From: Isoperla grammatica
Lineage: Eukaryota; Arthropoda; Insecta; Plecoptera; Perlodidae
Direction: 5' to 3'
Assembly: GCA_945910005.1 (NCBI GenBank)
Contig: OX246743.1
Coordinates: 13,870,587-13,934,586 of the forward strand
DNA: 64,000 nt
Part shown: piece by piece, positions 1 through 9,814 of the stretch
Numbering within the stretch: the stretch's first letter is position 1
Layout of the letters: the number at the start of each line of letters is the position of its first letter
Notes under the pieces: model-generated
The model's input: the letters and a program-made list of their open reading frames with translations, nothing else
Databases searched by the model: none
Told to the model about the DNA's origin: nothing
Made by a program: the position numbers and the translations under genes

Positions 1-2762
1 AGTACACTCTTGGGTAACCCAGGTTTCAGTGTTTGATCCACCAAGGGTAATTGTGAGCGCCTCAGATGATCGGCATGTACCAATCTGATTTCATCCCGCA
101 CCCACACTAGGTACGTTACAGAGCTGATTCTCTGTTTCACCTCACCTACCAACCAATTCAATCCTCTTTCCTTAGTTGGTCCTACCGACTTTACTAGGAC
201 TTGTTCACCTTCCTCAAATTCTGTTGGTTTATACATCTGTTTATGTGAACCATTGCTCTGGGTCATTATGTTGGTACTATGTTTTTGCAACGTAACACTT
301 AGATTGGGTTTGAGCATATCCAACTTGGTTCGGGGTTTATACTTTAACATGATATCTACAGGTGATAGATTTGTGGCAGTATTAGGGGTGTTCCTGAAAC
401 TGAATAGGAAATTGTCAATTTTATGTTGGAGTGACATGTCACGCCCTTGATCAAATTTGTCAACATTTACATTAAACTTGTTCAGGACATGTTTAAGGGT
501 TTGCACACCTCGTTCTGCAGCACCGTTCGAAGCTGGGTGGTAAGGCGGACTATGCAGCACACTGATACCATTCCTTCCACAAAAATCATTGAATTCTGAT
601 GAAGTAAAGGGTGGACCATTGTCAGTGACAATGGTTTCCGGGAACCCGAAGACAGAAATCACCTTCCTAAGCTTACTTATCACCTGAGCTGCATTAGTTG
701 ACTTCATTATCCATACTTCAATCCACTTAGAATAGCTGTCAACTAACACTAGAAACGTCACATTATCCTTTTGAGCAAAATCCAAATGGATTCGCTGCCA
801 GTGTTTGACAGGTGTTGGCCAGTTTGTCAAAGGGACAGCTGTGTTTGTGGAACGAGTGACTACACAAGCTTCGCATTCGGATATATTTCGTTCAATATCC
901 GCGTCTAAGCCCGGCCACCACACATGGCTTCTTGCCAACATTTTAGATCGAACCACACCAGGGTGATTTTCATGTAACAAGGAGAGTACATGATCACGCA
1001 ACTTTACAGGAATGATTACCCTATTTCCCCACAACACACAGTTTCCGTCTAGTGACAGTTCATGTCTTCGAATAAAGTAGGGTTTTAAGCCTGGAATCTC
1101 AACATGCATCGGCCAGCCTTGTTGAGTGAGTGTATACACACGGGACAACATGGGATCTTGCCTAGTAGCATTTGCAATATCTTTTGCACTACAGGGACGC
1201 TGCTGGAATGTTGAGGTTAAAGATTCACAAATCAACTTCACTGGACAAGAAATACTTTTGAACTCTTCTACGCCGTCACTTTGCATTGGTAAGCGGGACA
1301 TAGCATCAGCTGAGGAAAGCTCTTTGCCTCTCCTGTACTCAATATCGTACTGGTAAGAAGACAATATAATCGCCCACCTTTGGAGACGTGCAGCTGCGAG
1401 GGTTGGAATTCCCTTTTTACTGCCAAGTATCGCCTTTAAAGGCTGGTGATCCGTTACTAGACGGAACTTACGCCCATAAAGATACTTATGGAAACGCTTG
1501 ACAGCGAAGATAATACTCAAAGCCTCCTTCTCCACCTGTGCATATCCCTGCTCTGCATGGTTTAAGGTTGAGGACGCAAACATTACAGGTCGCTCTTCAC
1601 CATCCACAAGGTGCGACAGGACAGCGCCTACTCCATATTGTGAAGCATCACTCGATACTACAATGGGTTTTTGGGGATCATATGGCACAAGAACCTGATT
1701 CTCTAGCAGCAATTGCTTGCTAAGCTCAAAAGCTTCTTTACAATCCTTGGACCAATGCCAAGTTACACCCTTTTCCAGTAGCCGGTGTAATGGTTTGATT
1801 TTCATCGACAGGTTTGGCAAAAATCTGTTGTAAAAATTTAACAACCCTAGAAAAGACTGTAGCTGTGTGACATTTGATGGTTCAGGGGCTTGCGAAATAG
1901 CTCTAATTTTCTCAGGGGTGGGATGGATACCACACTGATCAATTAGATGACCTAGGAATTCGATACTAGATTTGAAGAACCGACATTTAGAAGCGTTAAC
2001 TCTGATGGAATACCTTTCCAACCTTTGGAGAACTAACAACAAGATTCTTTTGTTTTCTTCCAAAGTCTCTCCCAGAATTAGTATATCATCTAAATAAGCG
2101 AGGACATTGGGTATGCCCTTTAACACCTGATCGATCACTGATTGGAATATGGCTGGGGCACTCGTTACTCCAAAAGGTAACCTTGTAAACTGGTACAAGC
2201 CCAAATGGGTATTGATGGTAAGAATGTGTTGAGACCGTTTTGTTAACTTCAATTGAAGATAAGCACTTGAAAGGTCTAACACGGTGAACACCTTTGCTTT
2301 TGCCAGTGAGGCCAGAATATCATCCACGCGTGGCAGTGGGTAATGTTCCGTGTCTATGCACCTGTTCACCGTGACCTTGTAGTCAACACATAAGCGAATT
2401 TTATCCGAATCTTTCTTGGGGACAACTACTACAGGAGAAGCCCATTCGCTCCGTTTGACAGGTCTAAGGGTACCGGTTTCCACTAGCCGCTCAATTTCAT
2501 CGTTAACCTTTTCTCTCAGGGCATAGGGAACATTGTACGCTTTATGAAAAATTGGAATTGCATCATCTTTAAGGACAACATCAGCCACAAATTCTTTAAT
2601 GGACGACGCCTCACTCCCCTTGAAAACGTTTGAAAACTTCTTCTGAAGCTGACTAACATCCTCAAAACTATCGAGACATTGCAAAGAATTTACCGCAGTA
2701 CAACTTCCTGACAACTGTTTCCTCCAATCGGGATATAGAACATTCAACCAAGATCTTCCCAT
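1..2762 (-). CDS. pol: Gypsy A pol: reverse transcriptase, RNase H, integrase (left end outside window)
   Basis: Reading the minus strand from 2762 to base 1, I translated one frame without a stop, so it continues beyond the left edge. In order it shows a protease-RT linker (MGRSWL), RT palm motifs LPFGVTSAPAIFQ and YLDD, RNase H (SSDASQYGVGAVL), an integrase zinc-binding HHCC region, then the integrase core with LVDSYSKW, VTDNGPPF and NGAAERG. This order (RT-RNase H-integrase) is the Gypsy/Ty3 order. It is separated from gag-protease by a 726-bp transposon; on either side of that insert the two parts are in the same frame, so gag-pro-pol was once a single ORF. No other break was seen, so the copy is probably recent. 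Host function is not expected; the product is self-mobilisation machinery. Confidence 0.93.
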   Translation of the reverse strand, partial: MGRSWLNVLYPDWRKQLSGSCTAVNSLQCLDSFEDVSQLQKKFSNVFKGSEASSIKEFVADVVLKDDAIPIFHKAYNVPYALREKVNDEIERLVETGTLRPVKRSEWASPVVVVPKKDSDKIRLCVDYKVTVNRCIDTEHYPLPRVDDILASLAKAKVFTVLDLSSAYLQLKLTKRSQHILTINTHLGLYQFTRLPFGVTSAPAIFQSVIDQVLKGIPNVLAYLDDILILGETLEENKRILLLVLQRLERYSIRVNASKCRFFKSSIEFLGHLIDQCGIHPTPEKIRAISQAPEPSNVTQLQSFLGLLNFYNRFLPNLSMKIKPLHRLLEKGVTWHWSKDCKEAFELSKQLLLENQVLVPYDPQKPIVVSSDASQYGVGAVLSHLVDGEERPVMFASSTLNHAEQGYAQVEKEALSIIFAVKRFHKYLYGRKFRLVTDHQPLKAILGSKKGIPTLAAARLQRWAIILSSYQYDIEYRRGKELSSADAMSRLPMQSDGVEEFKSISCPVKLICESLTSTFQQRPCSAKDIANATRQDPMLSRVYTLTQQGWPMHVEIPGLKPYFIRRHELSLDGNCVLWGNRVIIPVKLRDHVLSLLHENHPGVVRSKMLARSHVWWPGLDADIERNISECEACVVTRSTNTAVPLTNWPTPVKHWQRIHLDFAQKDNVTFLVLVDSYSKWIEVWIMKSTNAAQVISKLRKVISVFGFPETIVTDNGPPFTSSEFNDFCGRNGISVLHSPPYHPASNGAAERGVQTLKHVLNKFNVNVDKFDQGRDMSLQHKIDNFLFSFRNTPNTATNLSPVDIMLKYKPRTKLDMLKPNLSVTLQKHSTNIMTQSNGSHKQMYKPTEFEEGEQVLVKSVGPTKERGLNWLVGEVKQRISSVTYLVWVRDEIRLVHADHLRRSQLPLVDQTLKPGLPKSV

Positions 2763-2765
2763 CGG

Positions 2766-3491
2766 GGCCCTTATTCTGTAAAATGTTCTCGTGTGAAACG
2801 AAACGAGAACTAAACGAAATCTCGATTTGGTATTGTTTGGAGGCTAGGATGGTAGCAGCCAATGGTATTTCTCGGTTGCAGTCCAAAGACATTGGAATAG
2901 CACTGTTCGAAGTCATGTGTATGTGGTGTCAACGGTCACTGCCCACTATATCTGTTAAAACATGCAGTAGGCTGCGGTATCAAGTCCATAACAACTGCCA
3001 CTTGTTATTTTTGACACAATAAAGACTCGAAATGCCAAATCAAACGACATAACATGTAAATTCAACAATCTAAGTAAATAAATGGATATATGCCATGGTT
3101 AAATTACAATAATTAGTTCAATAGTATAGTACAAGGTGGTAAGTAAAGATATATGTCAAAGTGTTGTCAAATAGAGATAAAACTACACCTTAGCATTAAG
3201 TTGATGGCGGAACTCGGTCGGCCATGATTTAGAAGATAGGAGGTCTCGGTAGCTCCACGGGGACTACTATTGTCGCAAGCAGTTGGCCATGTGACTAAAA
3301 TCTGTGCCAGAATTTCATATTCATAATTGGCGGCTGATTTCGTTCTGCATTCTGATAATTATAGTCAGCTGTGACCGTAAACGTGACTACAATAGAGAAA
3401 TACTATTTGCTGGTACCTTCTAGCCTCGGAACGGGTGCAGATTTCGTTTTCGTTTCACACGAGAACGAGAACATTTTACAGAATAAGGGTC
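2766..3491. mobile_element. Harbinger-like non-autonomous element 1 (726 bp)
   Basis: Terminal inverted repeats: the left end reads GGCCCTTATTCTGTAAAATG and the reverse complement of the right end GACCCTTATTCTGTAAAATG. The flanks are CGG (2763-2765) and CAG (3492-3494), interpretable as a 3-bp CAG duplication with one change. Removing the element and one flank restores the Gypsy A frame ...FTPL-MGRSWL. No transposase is visible inside. The 3-bp CWG target and GAC/GGC termini fit PIF/Harbinger elements; that assignment is inference. A second, longer element with the same ends lies at 10100-11160. Confidence 0.8.
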
Positions 3492-5030
3492 CAGGGGTGT
3501 AAAATCGTGCACCTGCGCAACGATTAAGGGTAAACTATGAACTACCTGATTGGAACTATGAGAGTTTGCTACCGACACTTGTATCTCACCATAGATTTTT
3601 AGGTTTTCACCAAGAACTGATTTCAGTTTCAACTCAGACTGCGTACATGGCACATCAGAGAAAAACTCATGATACATCTCATCTGAGATTATCGATTTTG
3701 CAGAACCACTGTCTACCTCCATTTTGACAATCTTATTATTGACAGACACTGGAATCAACAACGGTTCTTCCCTTACCTTATCAACTGTGTTTGAGGAACA
3801 CTTGACATTATGTTTTGACACAATATTGACATTTTCGACATTACTATCACTTGATTTGACATCAACATCACTTTGACTTGACATGACATTGACACTTTCA
3901 CTTTGACTTGACATGACATTGACACTATCGCTTGACTTGACATCAATATCACTTTGACTTGACACGACATTGACATTATCGCTTGACATAACATTGACAC
4001 TTTCACTTTGACTTGACATGACATTGACACTTTCACTTTGACTTGACATGACATTGACACTTTCACTTTGACTTGACATGACATTGACACTTTCACTTTG
4101 ACTTGTCACAACAGAGACATTCTTAATGGCACACGAATCGTCACTTTCACACTCGGTGGTTGACGACTCTGCAGACCGATCTTGAAATGATTCATTTTTG
4201 ACGTTCTTGACGTTCTTTCGACGGTGGCACATGCGTGATGTATGACCAATCGCGTTGCACTTGTAACATGTCCACTCCTTGGCTGGACACTTGTCCTCCG
4301 AATGGAAACGTCCACACCTTCGACATTGAAGATTTGACTTGGAACTGGACTCTTCCTTACTTGAGTTGGATTGCGACTGGGCCGACTTCGTCTCCTTAGC
4401 CTTGGCTTTTCCTTGCTTGGAGCGGGACTTTTCTCCCTTGGAATACTGTCCACGGCTCTTAGACACTTTCTTTACCTCCTCCTGACTAGGGTGAAGGAGC
4501 TTGGCATGACTCATTGCCAGTTCTAAACCGCGAGCGATTTTGCATGCTTTTTCAAAAGATAGCTCATCCTCACAGTTCAATAGCTGTCGCTGAGTTTCCT
4601 CGTCCTTGATCCCACACACAAATCTATCACGGAGTGCCCGATCAAGATAGGAACCGAAATTGCAAGTGATGGCGAGACGCTTTAATTCAACTATGTAGTT
4701 GTCGACTGATTCGCCCTCCAATTGGTTGCGCTTTCCGAATTTGAAAACCTCAGCAATGACAGACTTGGCTGGCGCAAAATGTGCCTGTAGAGCGGACACT
4801 AGTGCCGTGTACGACTTCCCTTGGGGGGTATCTGGACTTAAAATGGACTTTAACGTCGAATAGAGTTTAGCTCCCATAAGCGTTAAAAATATAGAAGCTT
4901 TCTTTACCTCAGTGGAAACTTCGTTTGCCTTGAAAAACTCTTCTAGGCGTTCCGCGTATGACTGAAAATCTTCCAACTGGGGATCGAACTCGTCAACTTT
5001 TCCGATAAAACCCATCTTGGCACTGGACAA
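3492..5030 (-). CDS. gag: Gypsy A gag and protease
   Basis: The start ATG is at 5030 (MSSAKMGFIGK), about 260 nt inside the LTR. The N-terminal ~200 residues are a retrotransposon gag capsid-like region. Two zinc knuckles follow: CRRCGRFHSEDKC (CX2CX3HX4C) and CYKCNAIGHTSRMC (CX2CX4HX4C). Next comes a linker with a 10-residue tandem repeat (SQSESVNVMS, encoded by a 30-bp repeat around 3850-4110), then an aspartic protease with VDSGSAKSII. The frame runs on to a stop at 3420, but the last 24 codons belong to the Harbinger-like insert at 3491. The capsid packages element RNA and the protease cleaves the polyprotein; this is family knowledge. Confidence 0.9.
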
Positions 5031-5294
5031 TGTAGACAGACAACCTCAGACAGACACTTTCCAAGACGGTATAACTTGTACTTGGTCCTAGGCCGAAACA
5101 CGATCGGACAGGCTAGGCCTAAGGTTACTGCCCTTGGAACAATCTCGAACCGACGCGATGACGCCCCCGTGGCTTGGGCCTACCTGTTGCATCATTTCAC
5201 TGGACACAACTGAGTACTGACATTGAACCTCGCCGACGGACAAAAATGTATTCACGAGCACTGTGGGTTTTTTAAAGACTACTCGTCGCCAAAC

Positions 5295-5474
5295 TGTTAT
5301 GTTTTTACACACACATGACTAGTTCTGCAAGGATAATCGGAGGGACGAAATACAACGACACATTTAGCTGGACGCCATTACAAGACAACGTTTATTATCC
5401 CCGCCACCAGAGTGCATACATGAGCATTAAGATAAGGCGCACTATTTGAATGTGATAACTAGCAATACATAACA
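5295..5474 (-). repeat. 5' LTR of Gypsy A (180 bp)
   Basis: In element sense the segment starts TGTTATG and ends CATAACA, and carries AATAAA near its middle (about 5390 on the plus strand). Directly inside is GTTTGGCGACGAGTAG, in the place of a primer-binding site, followed by a leader to the gag ATG at 5030. The flank at 5475 is the interior of a plus-strand integrase ORF, so the LTR marks the insertion point of A into Gypsy B. The other LTR lies beyond the window. Confidence 0.75.
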
Positions 5475-6497
5475 GATAACTACATAGCAAAGTGTAAAGT
5501 TTGTGAAAGATTTGCAAGAGCCAATGTTAAAGAGTCCCTCATACCTCATGAAATTCCAAAATTACCTTTTGAAAAAGTAGCTGTAGACATATTTGACTAC
5601 AAAGGGAAAAGTTATTTCGCTCTTATGGATTATTATTCCAAGTGGTTGGAGGTAGTTCATATTAAGAATAAAACTTCAAATGAAGTTATTGATAAGTTGA
5701 AGAAGATTTTTAGTGTCCATGGTATTCCATCAACATTGATTTGTGACAATATGCCATTTAATAGTTTCAAGTGTAAAGAGTTCGCTCGAGATTGGTGTTT
5801 CGAAATTGTAACATCGAGTCCTTTGTATCCCATTTCAAATGGACTTGCAGAAAAAGCTGTAGGTATAGCTAAGTCAATTCTTAAAAAGACTGATGAGGAT
5901 AAAACTGACTTATACAGTGCGTTACTTGAATATCGAAACTTACCTGTGTCAGGAATAAGTGTCTCTCCTGCTCAAATATTAATGTCTAGAATGACCAGAA
6001 CTAAACTACCAATTATCAAATCTTTGTTGCTTCCACAAACCCATGATGTTAAAGATACTTTACAAAGTAAACAAAATGATAAAAAATTAACATACGACAA
6101 GACTGCTGTTACCAGGCCTGATTTTCAACCAGGTGACAATGTAGTCATTAGAAATGTTCAAAACAAACAGTGGGAAGCAGGAAAGGTTATTGAAAAGCAT
6201 AAATCACCCAGGTCTTACAAGGTCATAAATAATAAAGGTAATGTAGTGAGAAGAAATTCCTCTCACTTACGAAAATCATTACATGAACCTGTTATTATTA
6301 GGGAGGAGGAAGATAGTGAAGAGTCTAAACCCCGAAGTCCTAGTGATGTATCTTATGTAAATCCTAGTGATGTATCTTATGTAAATCCTAGTGATGTATC
6401 TAATGTAAATCCTAGAGATGTATCTAATGTAAATCCTAGTGATGTATCTTATGTAAATCCTAATGATGTATCGAATACGAAAACATATGTTACATGA
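5475..6497 (+). pseudogene. Gypsy B integrase, cut by Gypsy A
   Basis: The frame is open from the A junction at 5475 to the stop at 6497. It begins with the second half of the integrase zinc finger (CKVC), then the catalytic core: VAVDIF (first Asp), YYSKW, LICDNMPF (second Asp) and NGLAEKAV (Glu). A chromo/SH3-like C-terminal region (GDNVVIRN, SPRSYKV) follows. The tail has six copies of an 8-residue repeat (SDVSYVNP; 24-bp repeat, 6340-6480). The upstream gag, protease and RT must lie left of the window, displaced by insertion of A. Confidence 0.88.
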
Positions 6498-6569
6498 ACA
6501 GGCAGAGAAGTCAAGAAGCCTAGCAAGCTCGATGATTACATTAGACATTAATTTATTATTATCTTTTTA

Positions 6570-6750
6570 TTAATAAGGGAGATGTGACATGTGACGTGTG
6601 TGACACCGCCTTGTCAGGTGCCACTAACCATCCCACAGCCTTCACTTAACCTGGATGCTCACCATGTCGATGTATGGCATTGGGGAGCCAGTCATTAAAG
6701 ATCCACACATATAGACACATCGTGTACAGACCTTCTTAATTGTCATCATG
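6570..6750 (+). repeat. Polypurine tract and 3' LTR start of Gypsy B
   Basis: After the integrase stop and a short AT-rich stretch there is AATAAGGGAGA followed by TGTGACATG, the layout of a polypurine tract and LTR 5' end. The LTR end is not clear; it seems cut near 6750-6790 where Gypsy C gag sequence begins. Confidence 0.5.
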
Positions 6751-6761
6751 TAGGCCTAATC

Positions 6762-7286
6762 TTAAAGTATCCTACGCATCCTAAGTAAGCCCATCACACA
6801 CATGTTAATTGCTTTTTGTAGGTTAAGGTTGCTGTCTTGCAGTAGTCTTTCTCTGACGTTTTCATTTATGATACCTATGACTATTTTGTCTTTCAGCATG
6901 TCTTCATGTAATGTTCCAAATTCGCACGTTTTAGCTCGTGCACGTAGATCCATGAGGAATGAGTCGAATGTTTCCCCTGGAAGTTGTACGCGTGAAAAGA
7001 ATTTGTGTCTTTCATAAGTGATATTTTTTGTCGGTGTAAAGTGTTCCTCAAATTTCTGCAATATTATGTCCATTTTGTCCTGGTCCGCGTCTTCTATTTG
7101 GAATGTATTGTATACCTCTACTGCTTCTTCGCCGATGGTATGTAACAGTATTGCACATTTTCTTTTCTCGTCTTTCACCTGAAAGCCTGCTGCTACCATA
7201 TAAAGCTCGAAACGCTGTCTCCATTTTCTCCAATTATCAGCCAAGACTCCCTCAAAGCTCATGGGCTTTGGCTGTTTGAGATCCAT
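6762..7286 (-). pseudogene. gag: Gypsy C gag, 3'-truncated
   Basis: 174 codons starting MDLKQPKPMSFEG. The region up to about residue 160 is a typical Gypsy gag capsid region (NWRKWRQRFELYM, KFEEHFTP, LPGETFDSFLMDLR, RDKIVIGI-like LKDKIVIGI). Zinc knuckle, protease and pol are missing: the frame leaves homology after LNLQKAINMC and stops at 6762, at the junction with the Gypsy B LTR. It is unrelated at sequence level to the gag of A. Confidence 0.8.
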
Positions 7287-7410
7287 TCTAGGCTAGCTCA
7301 TGGACTGGGCCGTAGGGCCTAGGCTAGGCTTAGGCGTTGTACGTACGTGTGCGTTGTAGATGGTTACTTGTTCTAATCACCTTTCCGTGGGTGAACTACC
7401 GACTGCGCCA

Positions 7411-7615
7411 TGTGATGTTTGATACTGAGACTTTATTTGTAAGTTAAATAGCAATACATAGTAACAAGAAATACAAAAGAATATGACAGTAGTGCTAGAG
7501 ATACATGTGGTTCCGTCAGTACCGGATGGAGTAATAATGTAATCGTGGCCCAGGTGTGCCAGCGGTATCCGGAACGGAATAATCAATATCGGCAGGGGTA
7601 CCAACCTAGGTAACA
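7411..7615 (-). repeat. Probable 5' LTR of Gypsy C
   Basis: In sense direction it starts TGTTACC, has AATAAAGTCTCAG near its end, finishes CATCACA, and is followed by TGGCGCAGTCGGTAG, which looks like a primer-binding site, then by the gag at 7286. Only one LTR copy is present, so the boundaries rest on TG..CA ends and position. Confidence 0.5.
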
Positions 7616-7690
7616 CCTTTACATCAATCAAGCCTCTTCCCCCTTTTTCTCTTGGTAGAGTCACTCGTTCTATTGCTGACTTAGGGTGAT
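7616..7690 (-). pseudogene. Short LINE RT tail fragment
   Basis: About 25 codons read IERVTLPREKGGRGL, resembling the segment after the RT domain of several LINE polyproteins (LPRKEGGRGL-type). It abuts the Gypsy C LTR and may be the target into which it inserted. From 7690 to 7912 nothing further is recognisable. Confidence 0.35.
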
Positions 7691-7912
7691 GACTAGAGAT
7701 GTGTTAAAATGGTTTTATTTTTTTGAGGATTTCGTTCTTAAAAAGGCAAATTGCAGTGTTTTGTGTTTTATTTTGAAAATATGGCTACTTCGTTTATACG
7801 GCCCACATAGGCATAAAGTAAGTGCTAAAAATAATTGCAAGATTGTTTCTTGTTTGGATATATCATAAATTAAGTAACAACTGTTTATATATCAATGTAC
7901 ATGTAAATGACA

Positions 7913-9800
7913 CTAGGCCTTGAAGGCTAGCATCGTCAAGGTTTCAGCATTTGCGGGTAACAGACGCCTCCGCCGATCATTGACTACCAGAGAATATTTG
8001 GAGAATGATCGCTCGCAATCTACATTTGACGTAGAGATCCAGATTGCCTTTAAGCTAGAAGCTGCAAACTCTGGATGGTTGAATTTTAGTGAACACAGAA
8101 CATTCACTAAATCTATTTTGTTGCATGTTGCCTCTCGAAGCTCCTCGTGTACCATCCGTCGCAATTCAATATATCCGTTCTGGAATTCGAGTTCTTCCAA
8201 TTTGGATACAAATGGTTTGTGGGCAAGATGGGGGACCAAGTCTTGCATTGGAGGTATTTGCCTCCCTAGGACATGTGGGTTGTACACCTTATTCAGGCTC
8301 TCCCATAATTTCCTCCCAGGGTCGTTCATTTTCAGGTCCTTGAGCTTGACTGAAGCTTGTTGTGCCGTTGCTTTAAGCTGTTCGCTCACCTTTGCCTGTT
8401 GCAGTGCAGGTAGTTTCGTTACCCAAGAACGAACTTGTGAGGGGAAATTACCATTTCCTAAAAAAAGACAGGCGCTACATTACTAAAATTTACCAAGACG
8501 TAAGCCCTAACAGTAACAAATTGGCATTTATGTAGCCTACATAGACATTGGGAATTGCTAAAAATATAATTATGTAGGCCTACAAAATGTAAGCTATTGT
8601 ATTGACTTTGGCTTACCCATGATTGTAAATTCAGAACACAAGTCATCAACTTTTCCATGTATAAGATGGCCTGTTGGATAGTTGGTGCCTTCCAGAAATG
8701 TGATGAGCTCTACCAAGTTGTTGCAGCCCATTTTCACTTGAAGGGCTTGGATTTCAACCACTTGTATATCCTTGGCACTCATCAGTTTAAAAAACTTGAT
8801 TCCTGCATTGCCGTCACCAGTTGTATCTAGTTCTTTGAAGAAGGTTATTATATCGTGCACATAGCTGCTTATATAATCCACGGAATGAAACCAAGAATTC
8901 CATCTTGTTAGCACAGGTATTGGAAATTGTTTGACCCGAAAAATAAACCTAACATTTTGTTGTGGGCCTAGAAATGGAATTTTCTGCTCAAGACCAAAGC
9001 CTGTTTTAATGTTGTAACCTAGGCTTAGGCCAAGAATTTTATCTATGAAAACAACACTTGAATAGACCTAGGCCAAGGCGTAGGCCTAGAACTAGGATAA
9101 ATGTAGCCCAAAATTGAATTGCTTAGCCTAGGCCTAGGGTGTAGTGTAGGCCTAGGCCTAGTGTGTGTGTAGTGATAAAATCATTTTTACCTTTCCACTC
9201 GTTTCTCCGTACTTCTCGGACAAATACTTGGCATAGTGGTTCTTGCGTTTTCTTGTGTTCAGGAAACCACTCTTGATCTTAACCACAACATTATTTTATT
9301 CATCCAGAGACTCTTGCCAGATTACCCAAACTAGGTGAATTTTATGTGCCCAGCACTGTATGTGAATCATGTGCTCTATTAATCCACTTAGAACACCGGG
9401 CTGCATCCGTCACAAACGCAATTCCACGATCATACTCGATTTCATATCGAGCGAGGGTATCTATTACCGCCTTTGCACATGAAGCTGAATCCGCTGAATC
9501 CAGCACAACAGACGCGAGCAAATGAATCGACTGGTTAGCCCCGGGGTCCACTGTTTTGCAAAGTATGTTGTATACACACCTACCCCCCTTGTCAGTGGTT
9601 TCATCGCTCATTATTAGAAGATCTTGATCTTTAATATCTGCTTTCTTCCCTGCTTCTTTTTTCTTGCCGAGCATAGGTACTATATTCCTCCTTATAGTGT
9701 TGGCCGAGGGAAAGTCACCAGCACCTCTTACATGTTTGGCCATCCAGGCTCTAATTTTGGGATTATCCAATTTTTCCGGTGGGATGTTAGCACTTTTTGC
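7913..9800 (-). pseudogene. hAT transposase pseudogene (three or more exons)
   Basis: Minus-strand exons: about 9790-9193 (SANIPPEKL..., catalytic-region SDETTDKGG and FVTDAARC, then QCWAHKIHLV and FLNTRKRKNHYAKYL, ending AAAG|GTAAAA); about 8960-8617 (VLTRWNSWFHSV, donor GG|GTAAGC); and 8457-7913 (acceptor TTTTTTAG). The last exon ends with the hAT dimerisation domain SNVDCERSFSKYSLVVNDRR. The second splice joins in frame. Damage: a frameshift near 9365 and an in-frame TAA near 9303. The N-terminal DNA-binding part is missing, and the 5' end is fused at about 9800 to family X sequence, so an ORF read there (9342-9893) is partly out-of-frame X. Terminal repeats were not found. Confidence 0.85.
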
Positions 9801-9814
9801 ACTAGTTATCTGGT

